Positions 33,070 to 41,339 of a DNA stretch of 64,000 nucleotides are shown piece after piece. Position 1 is the first letter of the stretch. Every line of letters starts with the position of its first letter. Source of the stretch: Bacteroidaceae bacterium. GTDB lineage: Bacteria; Bacteroidota; Bacteroidia; Bacteroidales; Bacteroidaceae. The position numbers and the translations under genes were made by a program. Below the pieces are notes generated by a model. It did no database searches, was not told the origin of the DNA, and saw only the letters and a list, made by a program, of their open reading frames with translations. The stretch is taken from positions 1 through 64,000 of the forward strand of contig JAGCFO010000025.1 of the NCBI GenBank assembly GCA_017650105.1. Direction: 5' to 3'.

Positions 33070-35226
33070 TCAGTCGGCTGCCTTGAGCTCTATGACCTTG
33101 CTCTGCATGGTGCCTTCGCTGAAGAGGTTGAGGCCAACCTTCATGAGGAAGTCACCGGAGTAGGTGCTACCGTTGCCGCGCAGGCGTGAGCGCTGTCCGG
33201 GCATGAGGTTGATCTCCTCCACCTTGTAGCGGGTCTGCGGGTTGAGCCCTTCGAGCTTCACCGTCTGCAGCCTCTCGGCATGAGAGGGATGGATGTCGAA
33301 GGCGAAGACTACGGCATGCTGCCCGTCGGGTGAGCAGAACTGGGTGGCAGCGTGGTTGCCTTCGTAAGGTGAGACGAGGCGATAGAGGTCGCCGTCCCAG
33401 ATGACGGGGGCGAGGCGCTTGCAGTTGGCGATGGCCTCCTTGCAATAGGTGCGCTCGGCATCGGTCATCTCGTCGGTGCGGATGTCGAAGCCCAGCTTGC
33501 CCATCATGGCTACGTCGGTGCGGAACTTGACGCTTGCGTTGCGGTTCCACGAGGTGACGTGGGCGCAGGTGGCCTTGGCGGGATAGAAGAACGAGTAGCC
33601 GTACTGGATGAAGATGCGTGCCACGGGATCGGTGTTGTCGGATGCCCAGAACTCGGTGAAGTACGAGAGAGCCTTGTAGTCGATGCGCCCGCTGCCTCCC
33701 GAGCAGAGCATCATGCGGAGGTCGGGGTATTTCGCACGCACGCGTTCCAATACATTATAGAGCCCGCGCACATGCTCCACGTAGAGGTGCGTCTGCTTTT
33801 CCTTGAGGTAGGGCGACCAGATGTTGGTGATGGGGCTGTTGCAGTCCCACTTGAAGAAGGCCAGGTCGGGGCACTCGGTCATCAGCCCGTCGACGATGCC
33901 GAACACGTAGTCCTGCACGGCAGGGTTGCTCATGTCGAGGACGAGCTGGTTGCGGAAGTAGTACTCTTCCCTGTCGGGCTGGTGGATGACCCAGTCGGGG
34001 TGTTTCTCGTAGAGCTCACTCTTGGGGTTGACCATCTCGGGCTCTATCCAGATGCCGAAGCGGATGCCCTTCTCCTTAGCTGTGGCGGTGAGGTGCCCCA
34101 CTCCACCCGGCAGCTTGTCGCGGGTAGCCTGCCAGTCGCCCAAGCCGGCATTGTCGCTGCTGCGGGGATACTTGTTGCCGAACCATCCGTCGTCGAGCAG
34201 GAAGAGGTCGAGTCCCAGCTCGGCAGCGTTGCCCATCAGATGGTCGAGTTTCTCCTCATCGAAGTTGAAGTAGGTAGCCTCCCAGTTGTTGAGCAGGCAA
34301 TAGCGGTCGTCCTCGCCCTGATGCAGCTGATACTTGCGCGCCCAGCGATGGAGGTGACGGCTGGCCTCGCCCATGCCCTTGGAGGAGAAGGTGTAGATGA
34401 AGTCGGGGGTGACGAACGTCTCGCCTTTCTTCAGCTCGTAGTTGGAGAAGTAGGGATTGATGCCGCTGATGACGCGCAGGTTGCCCTCCTGGTCCTTCTC
34501 GAAGGTGAAGCGGAAGTTGCCCGTCCAGGCGAGGGTGCCGAAGAGGACGTTGCCTGTGTGCTCGGTGGCCTGCTCGCCGAGCGAGAGGATGAACTGCGAG
34601 GAGGTGAAGAACGACGCGCGGCTGCCGAGCTTGGTGTCGAGCACCTTCTTGCCGAAGGTGAGAGGGGTGGTCGTCATCGTTGCCTCCTCGGCCCAGTCGC
34701 CCGAGTACTCGGTGAGGAAGTAGTCGCTGCTGCGGAAATGGAGCATCGACGAGGCGTAGCGCACCAGCTCGACCGGCTTGCGCCCTTCGTTGACAATCTC
34801 GGCGTGCATCTTCACGACGTCCTGCTCCTGATATGCCGTGTAGCACAGGCGGACTGCGATAGCCCTCAGCTCGTCGCGAAGGGTGACGACGGTCTCTACC
34901 ACCTTGGGAGAGAGGGTGTTAACCGTGTGGTCGACATACGCGAGCACCACCGACGACTTGCCCCCGTCGAAGTGTGCCTCGAGGGCGGGCTCGAAGTAGT
35001 CTTCCATTCCGTGAGTGATGTACACTTCCTTCCCCATGGGCAGATGGGCGATGTCGCTCTCAGCGAGGAAACGCTCGCCCAGATACGACTGGTGGAGGCG
35101 CCCGTCAGGAGCGGTGCGAAGGATGAGGTCGGTGTTGTCGGTTGAGATGCGTATCACCTTCTGTGCATAGCTGACGCATGCAAGAAGGCTGAGAACGGTT
35201 GTCAAAAGGAGAATTCTGTTTTTCAT
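33070..35226 (-). CDS. Secreted alpha-galactosidase, GH36
   Basis: A 718-residue exported glycosidase releasing terminal alpha-galactose from raffinose-type sugars or galactomannan. Signal peptide MKNRILLLTTVLSLLACVSYA. The N-terminal half is a beta-supersandwich and the middle a (beta/alpha)8 barrel. The catalytic pair is present: nucleophile Asp461 in FFKWDCNSPI and acid/base Asp530 in FWASDNTDP. GSGRIDYKAL and the substrate-side LLDDGWFGNK are also family marks. It follows the UpxY gene by 49 bp on the same strand. Length is normal for the family (about 700). Confidence 0.93.
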   Translation of the reverse strand: MKNRILLLTTVLSLLACVSYAQKVIRISTDNTDLILRTAPDGRLHQSYLGERFLAESDIAHLPMGKEVYITHGMEDYFEPALEAHFDGGKSSVVLAYVDHTVNTLSPKVVETVVTLRDELRAIAVRLCYTAYQEQDVVKMHAEIVNEGRKPVELVRYASSMLHFRSSDYFLTEYSGDWAEEATMTTTPLTFGKKVLDTKLGSRASFFTSSQFILSLGEQATEHTGNVLFGTLAWTGNFRFTFEKDQEGNLRVISGINPYFSNYELKKGETFVTPDFIYTFSSKGMGEASRHLHRWARKYQLHQGEDDRYCLLNNWEATYFNFDEEKLDHLMGNAAELGLDLFLLDDGWFGNKYPRSSDNAGLGDWQATRDKLPGGVGHLTATAKEKGIRFGIWIEPEMVNPKSELYEKHPDWVIHQPDREEYYFRNQLVLDMSNPAVQDYVFGIVDGLMTECPDLAFFKWDCNSPITNIWSPYLKEKQTHLYVEHVRGLYNVLERVRAKYPDLRMMLCSGGSGRIDYKALSYFTEFWASDNTDPVARIFIQYGYSFFYPAKATCAHVTSWNRNASVKFRTDVAMMGKLGFDIRTDEMTDAERTYCKEAIANCKRLAPVIWDGDLYRLVSPYEGNHAATQFCSPDGQHAVVFAFDIHPSHAERLQTVKLEGLNPQTRYKVEEINLMPGQRSRLRGNGSTYSGDFLMKVGLNLFSEGTMQSKVIELKAAD

Positions 35227-35275
35227 GATATGGCGTTTTTTTTCGTTGATTCTTGTGGAGAGAGGTAAGAGAGGG

Positions 35276-35845
35276 CTATTCTTCGTCGGGTATCACCTCC
35301 ACTAGGTCAGCCGACACGGAGATGGATGCGGCAACGAGGTTTGTGATAGAGACGACGAGCTGTCGGTTGCGCTTTCCTGCCACCTTCACGAAGTTGCCCT
35401 CAAAGCCGTCGAAGGGCCCACCGTGCACCCTCACACGCGTGCCTGGAGCAATGTGGACATCGTCGGGGCTCATATAGCGCAGGCTGTCGTCGCCCTTCTC
35501 GCAGATGTTGATGAAATCCTTCATCTGCCTGTCGGGCACCCAGAGCTTCTGTGCGACACCTCCGCGGCGCGAAGGCATGACGTAATACTGGATGATGCCC
35601 TTGTAGCGCTTGAAGTCCTGAATCTGCGTGAGGGGGGCGTGGACGAAGATGAGGTTGTGGATGGCGGGCATGTACTTGCGTGTCTTGATGCCCGATTTTT
35701 CCACTAACGTGTAGTGCATGGGCACGAAACACTCTATCCCCGATTGCGACAGCGCTTCTTTCGCCCTCAGCTCGTTGCGGTAAGGCGCGCTCATCACGTA
35801 CCAGCGGACAATATCCTCTTCTTTCTGTGTGGCAGGTGTCAGCAT
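35276..35845 (-). CDS. UpxY-type (NusG-like) transcription antiterminator
   Basis: A 189-residue NusG paralogue. It has the NGN domain, starting RWYVMSAPYRNELRAKEAL and ending with the YYVMPSRRGG region, and a KOW-type C-terminus with GTRVRVHGGPFDGFEGNFVKV. UpxY proteins bind RNA polymerase at the start of capsular polysaccharide operons and relieve termination. The start at 35845 is favoured because an upstream in-frame ATG at 35902 lies inside the terminator of the previous gene. It is not next to a capsule locus here; only GH36 follows, so it may be an orphan regulator. Confidence 0.85.
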   Translation of the reverse strand: MLTPATQKEEDIVRWYVMSAPYRNELRAKEALSQSGIECFVPMHYTLVEKSGIKTRKYMPAIHNLIFVHAPLTQIQDFKRYKGIIQYYVMPSRRGGVAQKLWVPDRQMKDFINICEKGDDSLRYMSPDDVHIAPGTRVRVHGGPFDGFEGNFVKVAGKRNRQLVVSITNLVAASISVSADLVEVIPDEE

Positions 35846-35891
35846 AAAATTTAATGCATCAGTTACCCTTCCTTCGGGAGGGAGCAGATAT

Positions 35892-35917
35892 AAAAAAACC
35901 ATCGGGAAATCCGATGG
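35892..35917 (-). terminator. Terminator after the histone-like gene
   Basis: Minus strand: CCATCGG pairs with CCGATGG around a short loop, followed by TTTTTTT. It ends the 35942-36115 gene and fixes the UpxY start downstream. Confidence 0.8.
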
Positions 35918-35941
35918 CTTTTGATCGGTTTTAGGTTCCGA

Positions 35942-36115
35942 TTACTTCTTGGCTGCGTCGAGAGAAACCTTGCGGAATTCCTTCATCAGTTTCTCCAGCT
36001 CAAGAGAAGCTACACGTGCACGTGTTCCAGCTGCCTTGTTACCTTTTTCTGCCTGTGCCTTAGCGTCCTTTACGAACTCAGCGAAAGCGGCTTCAATTTT
36101 GCATACAATTTCCAT
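35942..36115 (-). CDS. Histone H1-like (Hc1-type) DNA-binding protein
   Basis: A 57-residue basic protein, MEIVCKIEAAFAEFVKDAKA then EKGNKAAGTRARVASLELEK and a basic C-terminus LMKEFRKVSLDAAKK. This is the short Bacteroidetes histone-H1-like family thought to coat DNA. The ATG at 36115 is chosen because the promoter at 36148 lies beyond it and the conserved family begins there; an in-frame ATG at 36145 would overlap the promoter. Own promoter and terminator, so it is a single-gene unit, probably highly expressed. Confidence 0.9.
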   Translation of the reverse strand: MEIVCKIEAAFAEFVKDAKAQAEKGNKAAGTRARVASLELEKLMKEFRKVSLDAAKK

Positions 36116-36147
36116 AGTAAATGTTAAATTAAAATGAATGTTCACGG

Positions 36148-36177
36148 CAAAGGTAGTGGTAATTTGGTAATTACAAA
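36148..36177 (-). promoter_or_regulatory. Promoter of the histone-like gene
   Basis: Minus strand TTTG (36177-36174), an 18-nt spacer and TACCTTTG (36155-36148), a good match to the -33/-7 consensus. Confidence 0.7.
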
Positions 36178-36357
36178 GAAAAAAAGACTTTTTTTTGAAA
36201 AAAAAATGAAAAAAATGTGTCTTTTTGCTATTTAAGGGTGACTTTTTCGCTCTTTTCCTAAAAAATGCGGAGTTCTACGGCCTATCGATGGGCAGATAAG
36301 CATATTCTATAAGGAGGTACAAACATGCTGCTTCTCTGCACAAAAAGATTGTCTATC

Positions 36358-38748
36358 TTACTCTTCGATAACCCTGAAGCGAGCAAATTTCAGAAGCAAC
36401 GTCTTCTCTCCTACGTTGTCGAAACGAATGAGCGCCTTGGAGTTCTCTGCCGTTCCCTCTACACTCACTACCGTGCCTTTGCCGAAACGCTCGTGCTCGA
36501 TGCGCTGCCCTTCCGACAAGACGGCTACCTTCTGCGCTCCATGCGAGGCGCGAAGCTCGCTGTTTATCGGCACCAAGCGGGGCGTGAAACGTGTGGAAGA
36601 AGGCGTCACCCTCTTCCCTACCTGAGGATAGTCGTCATTTCGGGACACCTCGCGATTGCCGGCTGGTGCTTCCCTCCTTGCCGAAAGGCGATGCGTGGGG
36701 AAATCGTCCATACGGTGTGTGCGCTCGCCTCCTCCGAAGGAACTGCCCGACTGGAACACAGAGCGGAAGCCTGAGGACGAAGGAGAAACGCTCCCCGTGA
36801 GGCACGAGGTGTCGATCTCCCCGATGAAGCAGCTGCGGGAGGGGAAACAGGGCTTGCCGTAGTGGATGCGCATCTTGGCCCACGTGAGGAAACAGCGTTT
36901 CTCGGCACGGGTGATGGCGACATATAGCAGGCGGCGCTCCTCCTCTATCTCTGCGGGGCTCTGTGCCAGCTCGCTGGGGAACAGCTCGTTTTCGAGCCCG
37001 ACAACAAACACGGTGTCAAACTCAAGGCCCTTTGCCGAGTGAACCGTCATGAGCGTCACGCGAGGGATATTCTCTGCGTAGGGCTCGTCCTGATCTGTCA
37101 GCAGCGCAACGTTGCTGAGGAAATCGGAGAGCCAGATAGCATCGGAGCCCTCTTCGCGCGCTTCGTGCACGAAGTCGGAAATGCCATCAAGCAACTCCTG
37201 CACGTTCTCCTGACGCGAGCGCCCCTCATCGGAGAGGTCCCCGTTGATTTCGGCTCTTATTCCGCTCGTTGCCACAACGTCTAACGCCACTTCGTAGGCA
37301 TCGTGCGTGCGAGCCTCCTCACGGAATTTCTCCATCATATCGCAGAAGGCTTTCACCTTAGCTGCTGTGCCGCGAGATATGTCGCACGAGTACTTCTCGG
37401 GGCTGTTTGCCACATCCCACAGGCTGACATCGGCTCTTTCGGCAGCAGCGGCAATCTTGTTAAGCGTCGTCTCGCCTATGCCGCGTGCCGGATAGTTGAT
37501 GATGCGCTTGAAGGCTTCCTCGTCGTGCGGGTTTGCGATGACGCGGAAGTAGGCTATCACATCCTTTATCTCTTTTCGCTGATAGAACGAGAGGCCCCCG
37601 TAGATGCGATAGTCAACGCCGTTCTTGCGCAGCTCCTCCTCGAAAGTGCGCGACTGGGCATTGGTGCGATAGAGAATGGCGAAGTCGCTGTACTCCAACC
37701 CTTTCCTTCGGCGCAGAGCCAATATCTGCCTCACCACATAGCCCGCCTCCTCCTTGTCGGAGGCTGCCTCGAACAGCGTGAGGGCCTCCCCTTTCTCCTT
37801 ATTAGAATATACCTCCTTCGGGATGCGGTTATGGTTGTGATAGATGAGGGAGTTTGCGGCATTCACGATGGTCTGCGTCGAGCGGTAGTTCTCCTCCAGC
37901 TTGAAGAGGCGCGGATTGTCGTAGAGCGACTGGAAGCCAAGGATGTTGTCGATGCGTGCTCCGCGGAACGAATAGATGCTCTGCGAGTCGTCGCCGACGA
38001 CACACACGCGCTGGTGCTCCTTCGTCAACTGCCACACTATCTCGTGCTGAGCCTTGTTGGTGTCTTGATACTCGTCCACCATCACGAAGGCAAAGCGCTC
38101 GCGGTATTTCTCCAGCACCTCGGGATGATTCTCAAACAGATAGTACGTGCGCATGAGCAAGTCGTCGAAGTCGAGTGCGCCAGCCTTAGCGCAACGTGCC
38201 GAGTAGCGCACATAGATGTCGCGGATGGAGGGCATCCTGTTCCGGCTGTCTTCGGTGAAGAAAGCGGCGCTGCCGTAGTACATGCTGGCAGTCACGAGCA
38301 CATTCTTTGCGGCAGAGATGCGGTTCTGCACCATCGCCACCTTGTATATCTTCTCGTCGAGCCCCATCTCCTTGATGAGAGCACGAATAAGGCTCCGCGA
38401 ATCGGACTGATCGTAGATAGTGAACGTGGAAGGGATGCCGAGCACATCGGCTTCCTGCCTCAGGATGCGCGCGAAAATGCTGTGGAAGGTTCCCATCCAG
38501 AGGTAACGTGCGCGATCCGCCCCTACCTGCCTGGCGATGCGTTCCTTCATCTCGGCAGCAGCCTTGTTGGTGAAGGTGAGCGCCAGGATGCGCCAAGGGT
38601 CGTAGTCGTTCTCCAGCAGCCACGCTATCTTGTACGTCAGCACACGTGTCTTGCCCGAGCCTGCCCCAGCTATCACAAGCGAGGGGCCTTCGGTATACTT
38701 CACGGCAGCCAACTGGCTCTTATTCAACTCGTTCTCGTAGTCAATCAT
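36358..38748 (-). CDS. pcrA: ATP-dependent DNA helicase PcrA/UvrD
   Basis: A 796-residue superfamily 1 helicase for DNA repair and replication restart. Motifs in order: Q motif and Walker A GAGSGKT near residues 27-33, Ia FTNKAAAEMKERI, II FVMVDEYQDTN, III VCVVGDDSQSIYSFRGA, IV-VI including LMTVHSAKGLEFDTVFVVG and LLYVAITRAEKRCFLTWA. The C-terminal tail after residue 680 is variable, basic and ends in an SH3-like UvrD tail (VEGTAENSKALIRFDNVGEKTLLLKF). Length and order are normal. Own promoter at 38769. Confidence 0.94.
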   Translation of the reverse strand: MIDYENELNKSQLAAVKYTEGPSLVIAGAGSGKTRVLTYKIAWLLENDYDPWRILALTFTNKAAAEMKERIARQVGADRARYLWMGTFHSIFARILRQEADVLGIPSTFTIYDQSDSRSLIRALIKEMGLDEKIYKVAMVQNRISAAKNVLVTASMYYGSAAFFTEDSRNRMPSIRDIYVRYSARCAKAGALDFDDLLMRTYYLFENHPEVLEKYRERFAFVMVDEYQDTNKAQHEIVWQLTKEHQRVCVVGDDSQSIYSFRGARIDNILGFQSLYDNPRLFKLEENYRSTQTIVNAANSLIYHNHNRIPKEVYSNKEKGEALTLFEAASDKEEAGYVVRQILALRRRKGLEYSDFAILYRTNAQSRTFEEELRKNGVDYRIYGGLSFYQRKEIKDVIAYFRVIANPHDEEAFKRIINYPARGIGETTLNKIAAAAERADVSLWDVANSPEKYSCDISRGTAAKVKAFCDMMEKFREEARTHDAYEVALDVVATSGIRAEINGDLSDEGRSRQENVQELLDGISDFVHEAREEGSDAIWLSDFLSNVALLTDQDEPYAENIPRVTLMTVHSAKGLEFDTVFVVGLENELFPSELAQSPAEIEEERRLLYVAITRAEKRCFLTWAKMRIHYGKPCFPSRSCFIGEIDTSCLTGSVSPSSSGFRSVFQSGSSFGGGERTHRMDDFPTHRLSARREAPAGNREVSRNDDYPQVGKRVTPSSTRFTPRLVPINSELRASHGAQKVAVLSEGQRIEHERFGKGTVVSVEGTAENSKALIRFDNVGEKTLLLKFARFRVIEE

Positions 38749-38768
38749 ATTTCAAGCGCTATCTTTTG

Positions 38769-38799
38769 CAAAGATACGATTAAGCGAGAGGAGAACAAA
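38769..38799 (-). promoter_or_regulatory. Promoter of pcrA
   Basis: Minus strand TTTG (38799-38796), a 19-nt spacer and TATCTTTG (38776-38769), a full match to the consensus; 21 bp before the ATG. Confidence 0.7.
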
Positions 38800-38924
38800 A
38801 TAAATTAACGATTTATTTTTTATCCCGAGCACAAGTATCTAAAATCGAAAGATAAATATAGTGCTCTTAGCCAAGAAAAAAATGCTTTTTGAGAAACTAT
38901 TTTTTTGCTCAAGGGATAAAAAAA

Positions 38925-38990
38925 TATGAAGAAGGGAAAAATTTTTTTTCTTTCTACATATCGTTTTTTCCCTTCTTCATATCGCGCGAT
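38925..38990. repeat. Intergenic AT-rich repeat, copy 4
   Basis: TATGAAGAAGGGAAAAATTT and its inverted half CCCTTCTTCATATCGCGCGAT around a central TTTCTACATATCG. It ends 27 bp before the ClpB stop codon on the minus strand, i.e. directly 3' of clpB. Confidence 0.75.
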
Positions 38991-39016
38991 GCTCAAAGCA
39001 TCTCGGCGCTGCGTTT

Positions 39017-41188
39017 TTAAGCGTTGCCGAAGACGAGCGCTCCGTGTCCGTCGCTGTCGACAACCACAGGCTTCTCTTTGTCAACCTCGAAGGCAAGCAG
39101 ACGACGCGACAACTCGTTGAGCAACAGCGTCTGAATGGCACGCTTCACAGGACGGGCCCCGTACTCGGGATCGTAGCCCGCTTCTGCTATGCAGTCGACA
39201 GCCTGAGAAGTCATCTGTAGCTCTACGCCGTTCTCCTTCAGCATCTTGCATACCGAGTTGACCTGCAGCTGAACAACACTGCGAATCTCATCCTTCGTGA
39301 GAGGCAAGAACATGATGGTTTCGTCTATTCGGTTGAGGAACTCGGGCTTTATCTGCTGCTTCAGCATCTCCATTACCGTATGCTCCGTCTCATCGATGAG
39401 CTGCTGACGATTGGCTGCCGTGAGGCGTCCGAACTGCTGCCTGATGTAGTCGCTGCCAAGATTCGACGTCATGATGATAATGGTATTCTTGAAGTTGACG
39501 GTACGTCCCTTGTTGTCAGTCAGACGTCCGTCGTCGAGCACTTGAAGAAGAATGTTGAAAACGTCGGGATGGGCTTTCTCTATCTCATCGAAAAGCACTA
39601 CGCTATAAGGTTTTCTGCGTACAGCCTCCGTCAGCTGCCCGCCTTCCTCGTACCCGATGTACCCCGGAGGCGCTCCTATCAGACGCGTCACGCTGAACTT
39701 TTCCTGATATTCGCTCATGTCGATACGCGTCATCAGCCTCTCATCGTTGAAGAGATAGTCGGCAAGCGCTTTGGCAAGTTCCGTCTTGCCCACTCCGGTA
39801 GTGCCGAGGAAGATGAAGGAACCTATCGGGCGCTTGGGGTCTTGCATGCCGGCACGACTTCTGCGGACGGCATTGGCGACAGCAGCTATGGCTTCGTCTT
39901 GCCCTACTACGCGCTTATGCAGCTCTTCCTCCAGATGGAGAAGCTTGTGCCTTTCGCTCTCGAGCATACGGCTCACGGGGATTCCTGTCCAACGCGATAC
40001 GACATCAGCGATATCGTCGGCGTCGACTTCCTCTTTTATCAGCGCCTCGGGGCCCTGGCAGCTGTGGAGTCGCTTCTGAATCTCCTGGATATCAGCCTCC
40101 ACCTGCTGCAGACGCCCGTAGCGGATTTCAGCCACACGTCCGTAGTTGCCTTCCCTCTCAGCCCTATCGGCTTCGGTGCGCAGCTGCTCGATAAGCTGCT
40201 TCTTCTGCTGGATATCGTTGAGCAGCTTGCGCTCTCCTTCCCATTTGGCGCGCATCTGATTCTCCTGCTTGCGCAGTTCGTCTATCTCGCCTGTCAACTG
40301 TTTCAGTTTGAGCTCATCTTTCTCGCGCCGGATGGCTTCTCGCTCTATCTCGAGCTGCTTCAGACGACGTGTAATCTCGTCCAACTCCTCAGGTACGCTG
40401 TCGCGCTCCATACGTAGCTTGGCAGCAGCCTCGTCCATCAAGTCGATAGCTTTGTCGGGTAGGAAACGGTCTGTGATATAGCGGTTTGAGAGCTCAACGG
40501 CAGCCACTACGGCATCGTCTTTGATACGCACCTTGTGATGTGCCTCATAGCGCTCCTTCAGTCCTCGCAGTATGGAAATGCTGGCTTGCACATCAGGCTC
40601 GTCAACCATCACCGACTGGAAACGACGCTCCAGAGCCTTGTCTTTCTCGAAGTACTTCTGATACTCATCGAGAGTCGTAGCACCTATCGAGCGCAAATCC
40701 CCACGCGCCAAAGCCGGTTTCAGGATGTTTGCGGCATCCATCGCACCTTCGCCTCCGCCTGCTCCCACAAGCGTGTGTATCTCATCAATGAAGAGGATTA
40801 CTTCCCCGTCGGCCTTCAACACATCGTTGATGACGCCTTTGAGACGTTCCTCAAACTCACCTTTGTATTTGGCTCCTGCAACAAGAGCTCCCATATCAAG
40901 GCTGTAAACCTGCTTACGACGCAGATTTTCGGGCACATCCCCGCGTACAATTCGCTGTGCCAAGCCTTCCACGATAGCAGTCTTGCCCGTTCCAGGCTCT
41001 CCTATTAATATAGGATTGTTTTTTGTCCTTCGGCTTAGTATCTGTAAGATACGCCGAATCTCTTCGTCTCGCCCTATCACGGGATCGAGCTTCCCATTCC
41101 TTGCCGACTCGTTCAGATTGATAGCGAATTGGTTGAGGAATGCATTCTTTTCATTCTGATTCGTTTGATTTGTAGTATAGTTATCCAT
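39017..41188 (-). CDS. clpB: ClpB disaggregase without the N-terminal Clp-N domain
   Basis: A 723-residue AAA+ chaperone that, with DnaK, solubilises aggregates. It contains two AAA modules: the first with Walker A GEPGTGKT (residues 63-70) and the pore loop [11 protein letters not shown], the long coiled-coil middle domain (EEL...[19 protein letters not shown]), and the second module with GTTGVGKT and [13 protein letters not shown] pore loop. Family members have about 860 residues; here the roughly 140-residue substrate-binding Clp-N domain is missing and replaced by 20 hydrophilic residues before [20 protein letters not shown]. The upstream gene ends 151 bp away, so the domain is not nearby. 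Confidence 0.92.
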   Translation of the reverse strand: MDNYTTNQTNQNEKNAFLNQFAINLNESARNGKLDPVIGRDEEIRRILQILSRRTKNNPILIGEPGTGKTAIVEGLAQRIVRGDVPENLRRKQVYSLDMGALVAGAKYKGEFEERLKGVINDVLKADGEVILFIDEIHTLVGAGGGEGAMDAANILKPALARGDLRSIGATTLDEYQKYFEKDKALERRFQSVMVDEPDVQASISILRGLKERYEAHHKVRIKDDAVVAAVELSNRYITDRFLPDKAIDLMDEAAAKLRMERDSVPEELDEITRRLKQLEIEREAIRREKDELKLKQLTGEIDELRKQENQMRAKWEGERKLLNDIQQKKQLIEQLRTEADRAEREGNYGRVAEIRYGRLQQVEADIQEIQKRLHSCQGPEALIKEEVDADDIADVVSRWTGIPVSRMLESERHKLLHLEEELHKRVVGQDEAIAAVANAVRRSRAGMQDPKRPIGSFIFLGTTGVGKTELAKALADYLFNDERLMTRIDMSEYQEKFSVTRLIGAPPGYIGYEEGGQLTEAVRRKPYSVVLFDEIEKAHPDVFNILLQVLDDGRLTDNKGRTVNFKNTIIIMTSNLGSDYIRQQFGRLTAANRQQLIDETEHTVMEMLKQQIKPEFLNRIDETIMFLPLTKDEIRSVVQLQVNSVCKMLKENGVELQMTSQAVDCIAEAGYDPEYGARPVKRAIQTLLLNELSRRLLAFEVDKEKPVVVDSDGHGALVFGNA

Positions 41189-41230
41189 AGTCTTAATCTC
41201 CTTTCGCCAATTTCCCTAACCAAAAGCATA

Positions 41231-41269
41231 CCAAAAGGACTTTTCTGCCGAATTGACAGAAAAGCCCCT
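41231..41269 (-). terminator. Terminator between the EF-hand protein gene and clpB
   Basis: Minus strand: GGGGCTTTTCTG pairs with CAGAAAAGTCC around a short loop, followed by TTTT. It lies 71 bp after the 41340-43628 stop and 43 bp before the clpB start. Confidence 0.65.
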
Positions 41270-41339
41270 TCAAACAAGACAATGTGTCGCTTATCCCTTC
41301 AACACAAGTGCCTAAAAGACATTTTGGAACAGCCTCGCG

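Noticed and set aside
33559..35145. Long plus-strand frame opposite the GH36 gene
   Set aside because: It is a shadow of the alpha-galactosidase frame on the other strand; no family motif and low-complexity Val/Leu/Glu composition.
37303..38808. 501-codon plus-strand frame opposite pcrA
   Set aside because: It mirrors the helicase gene, whose motifs are complete; the frame has no recognised domain.
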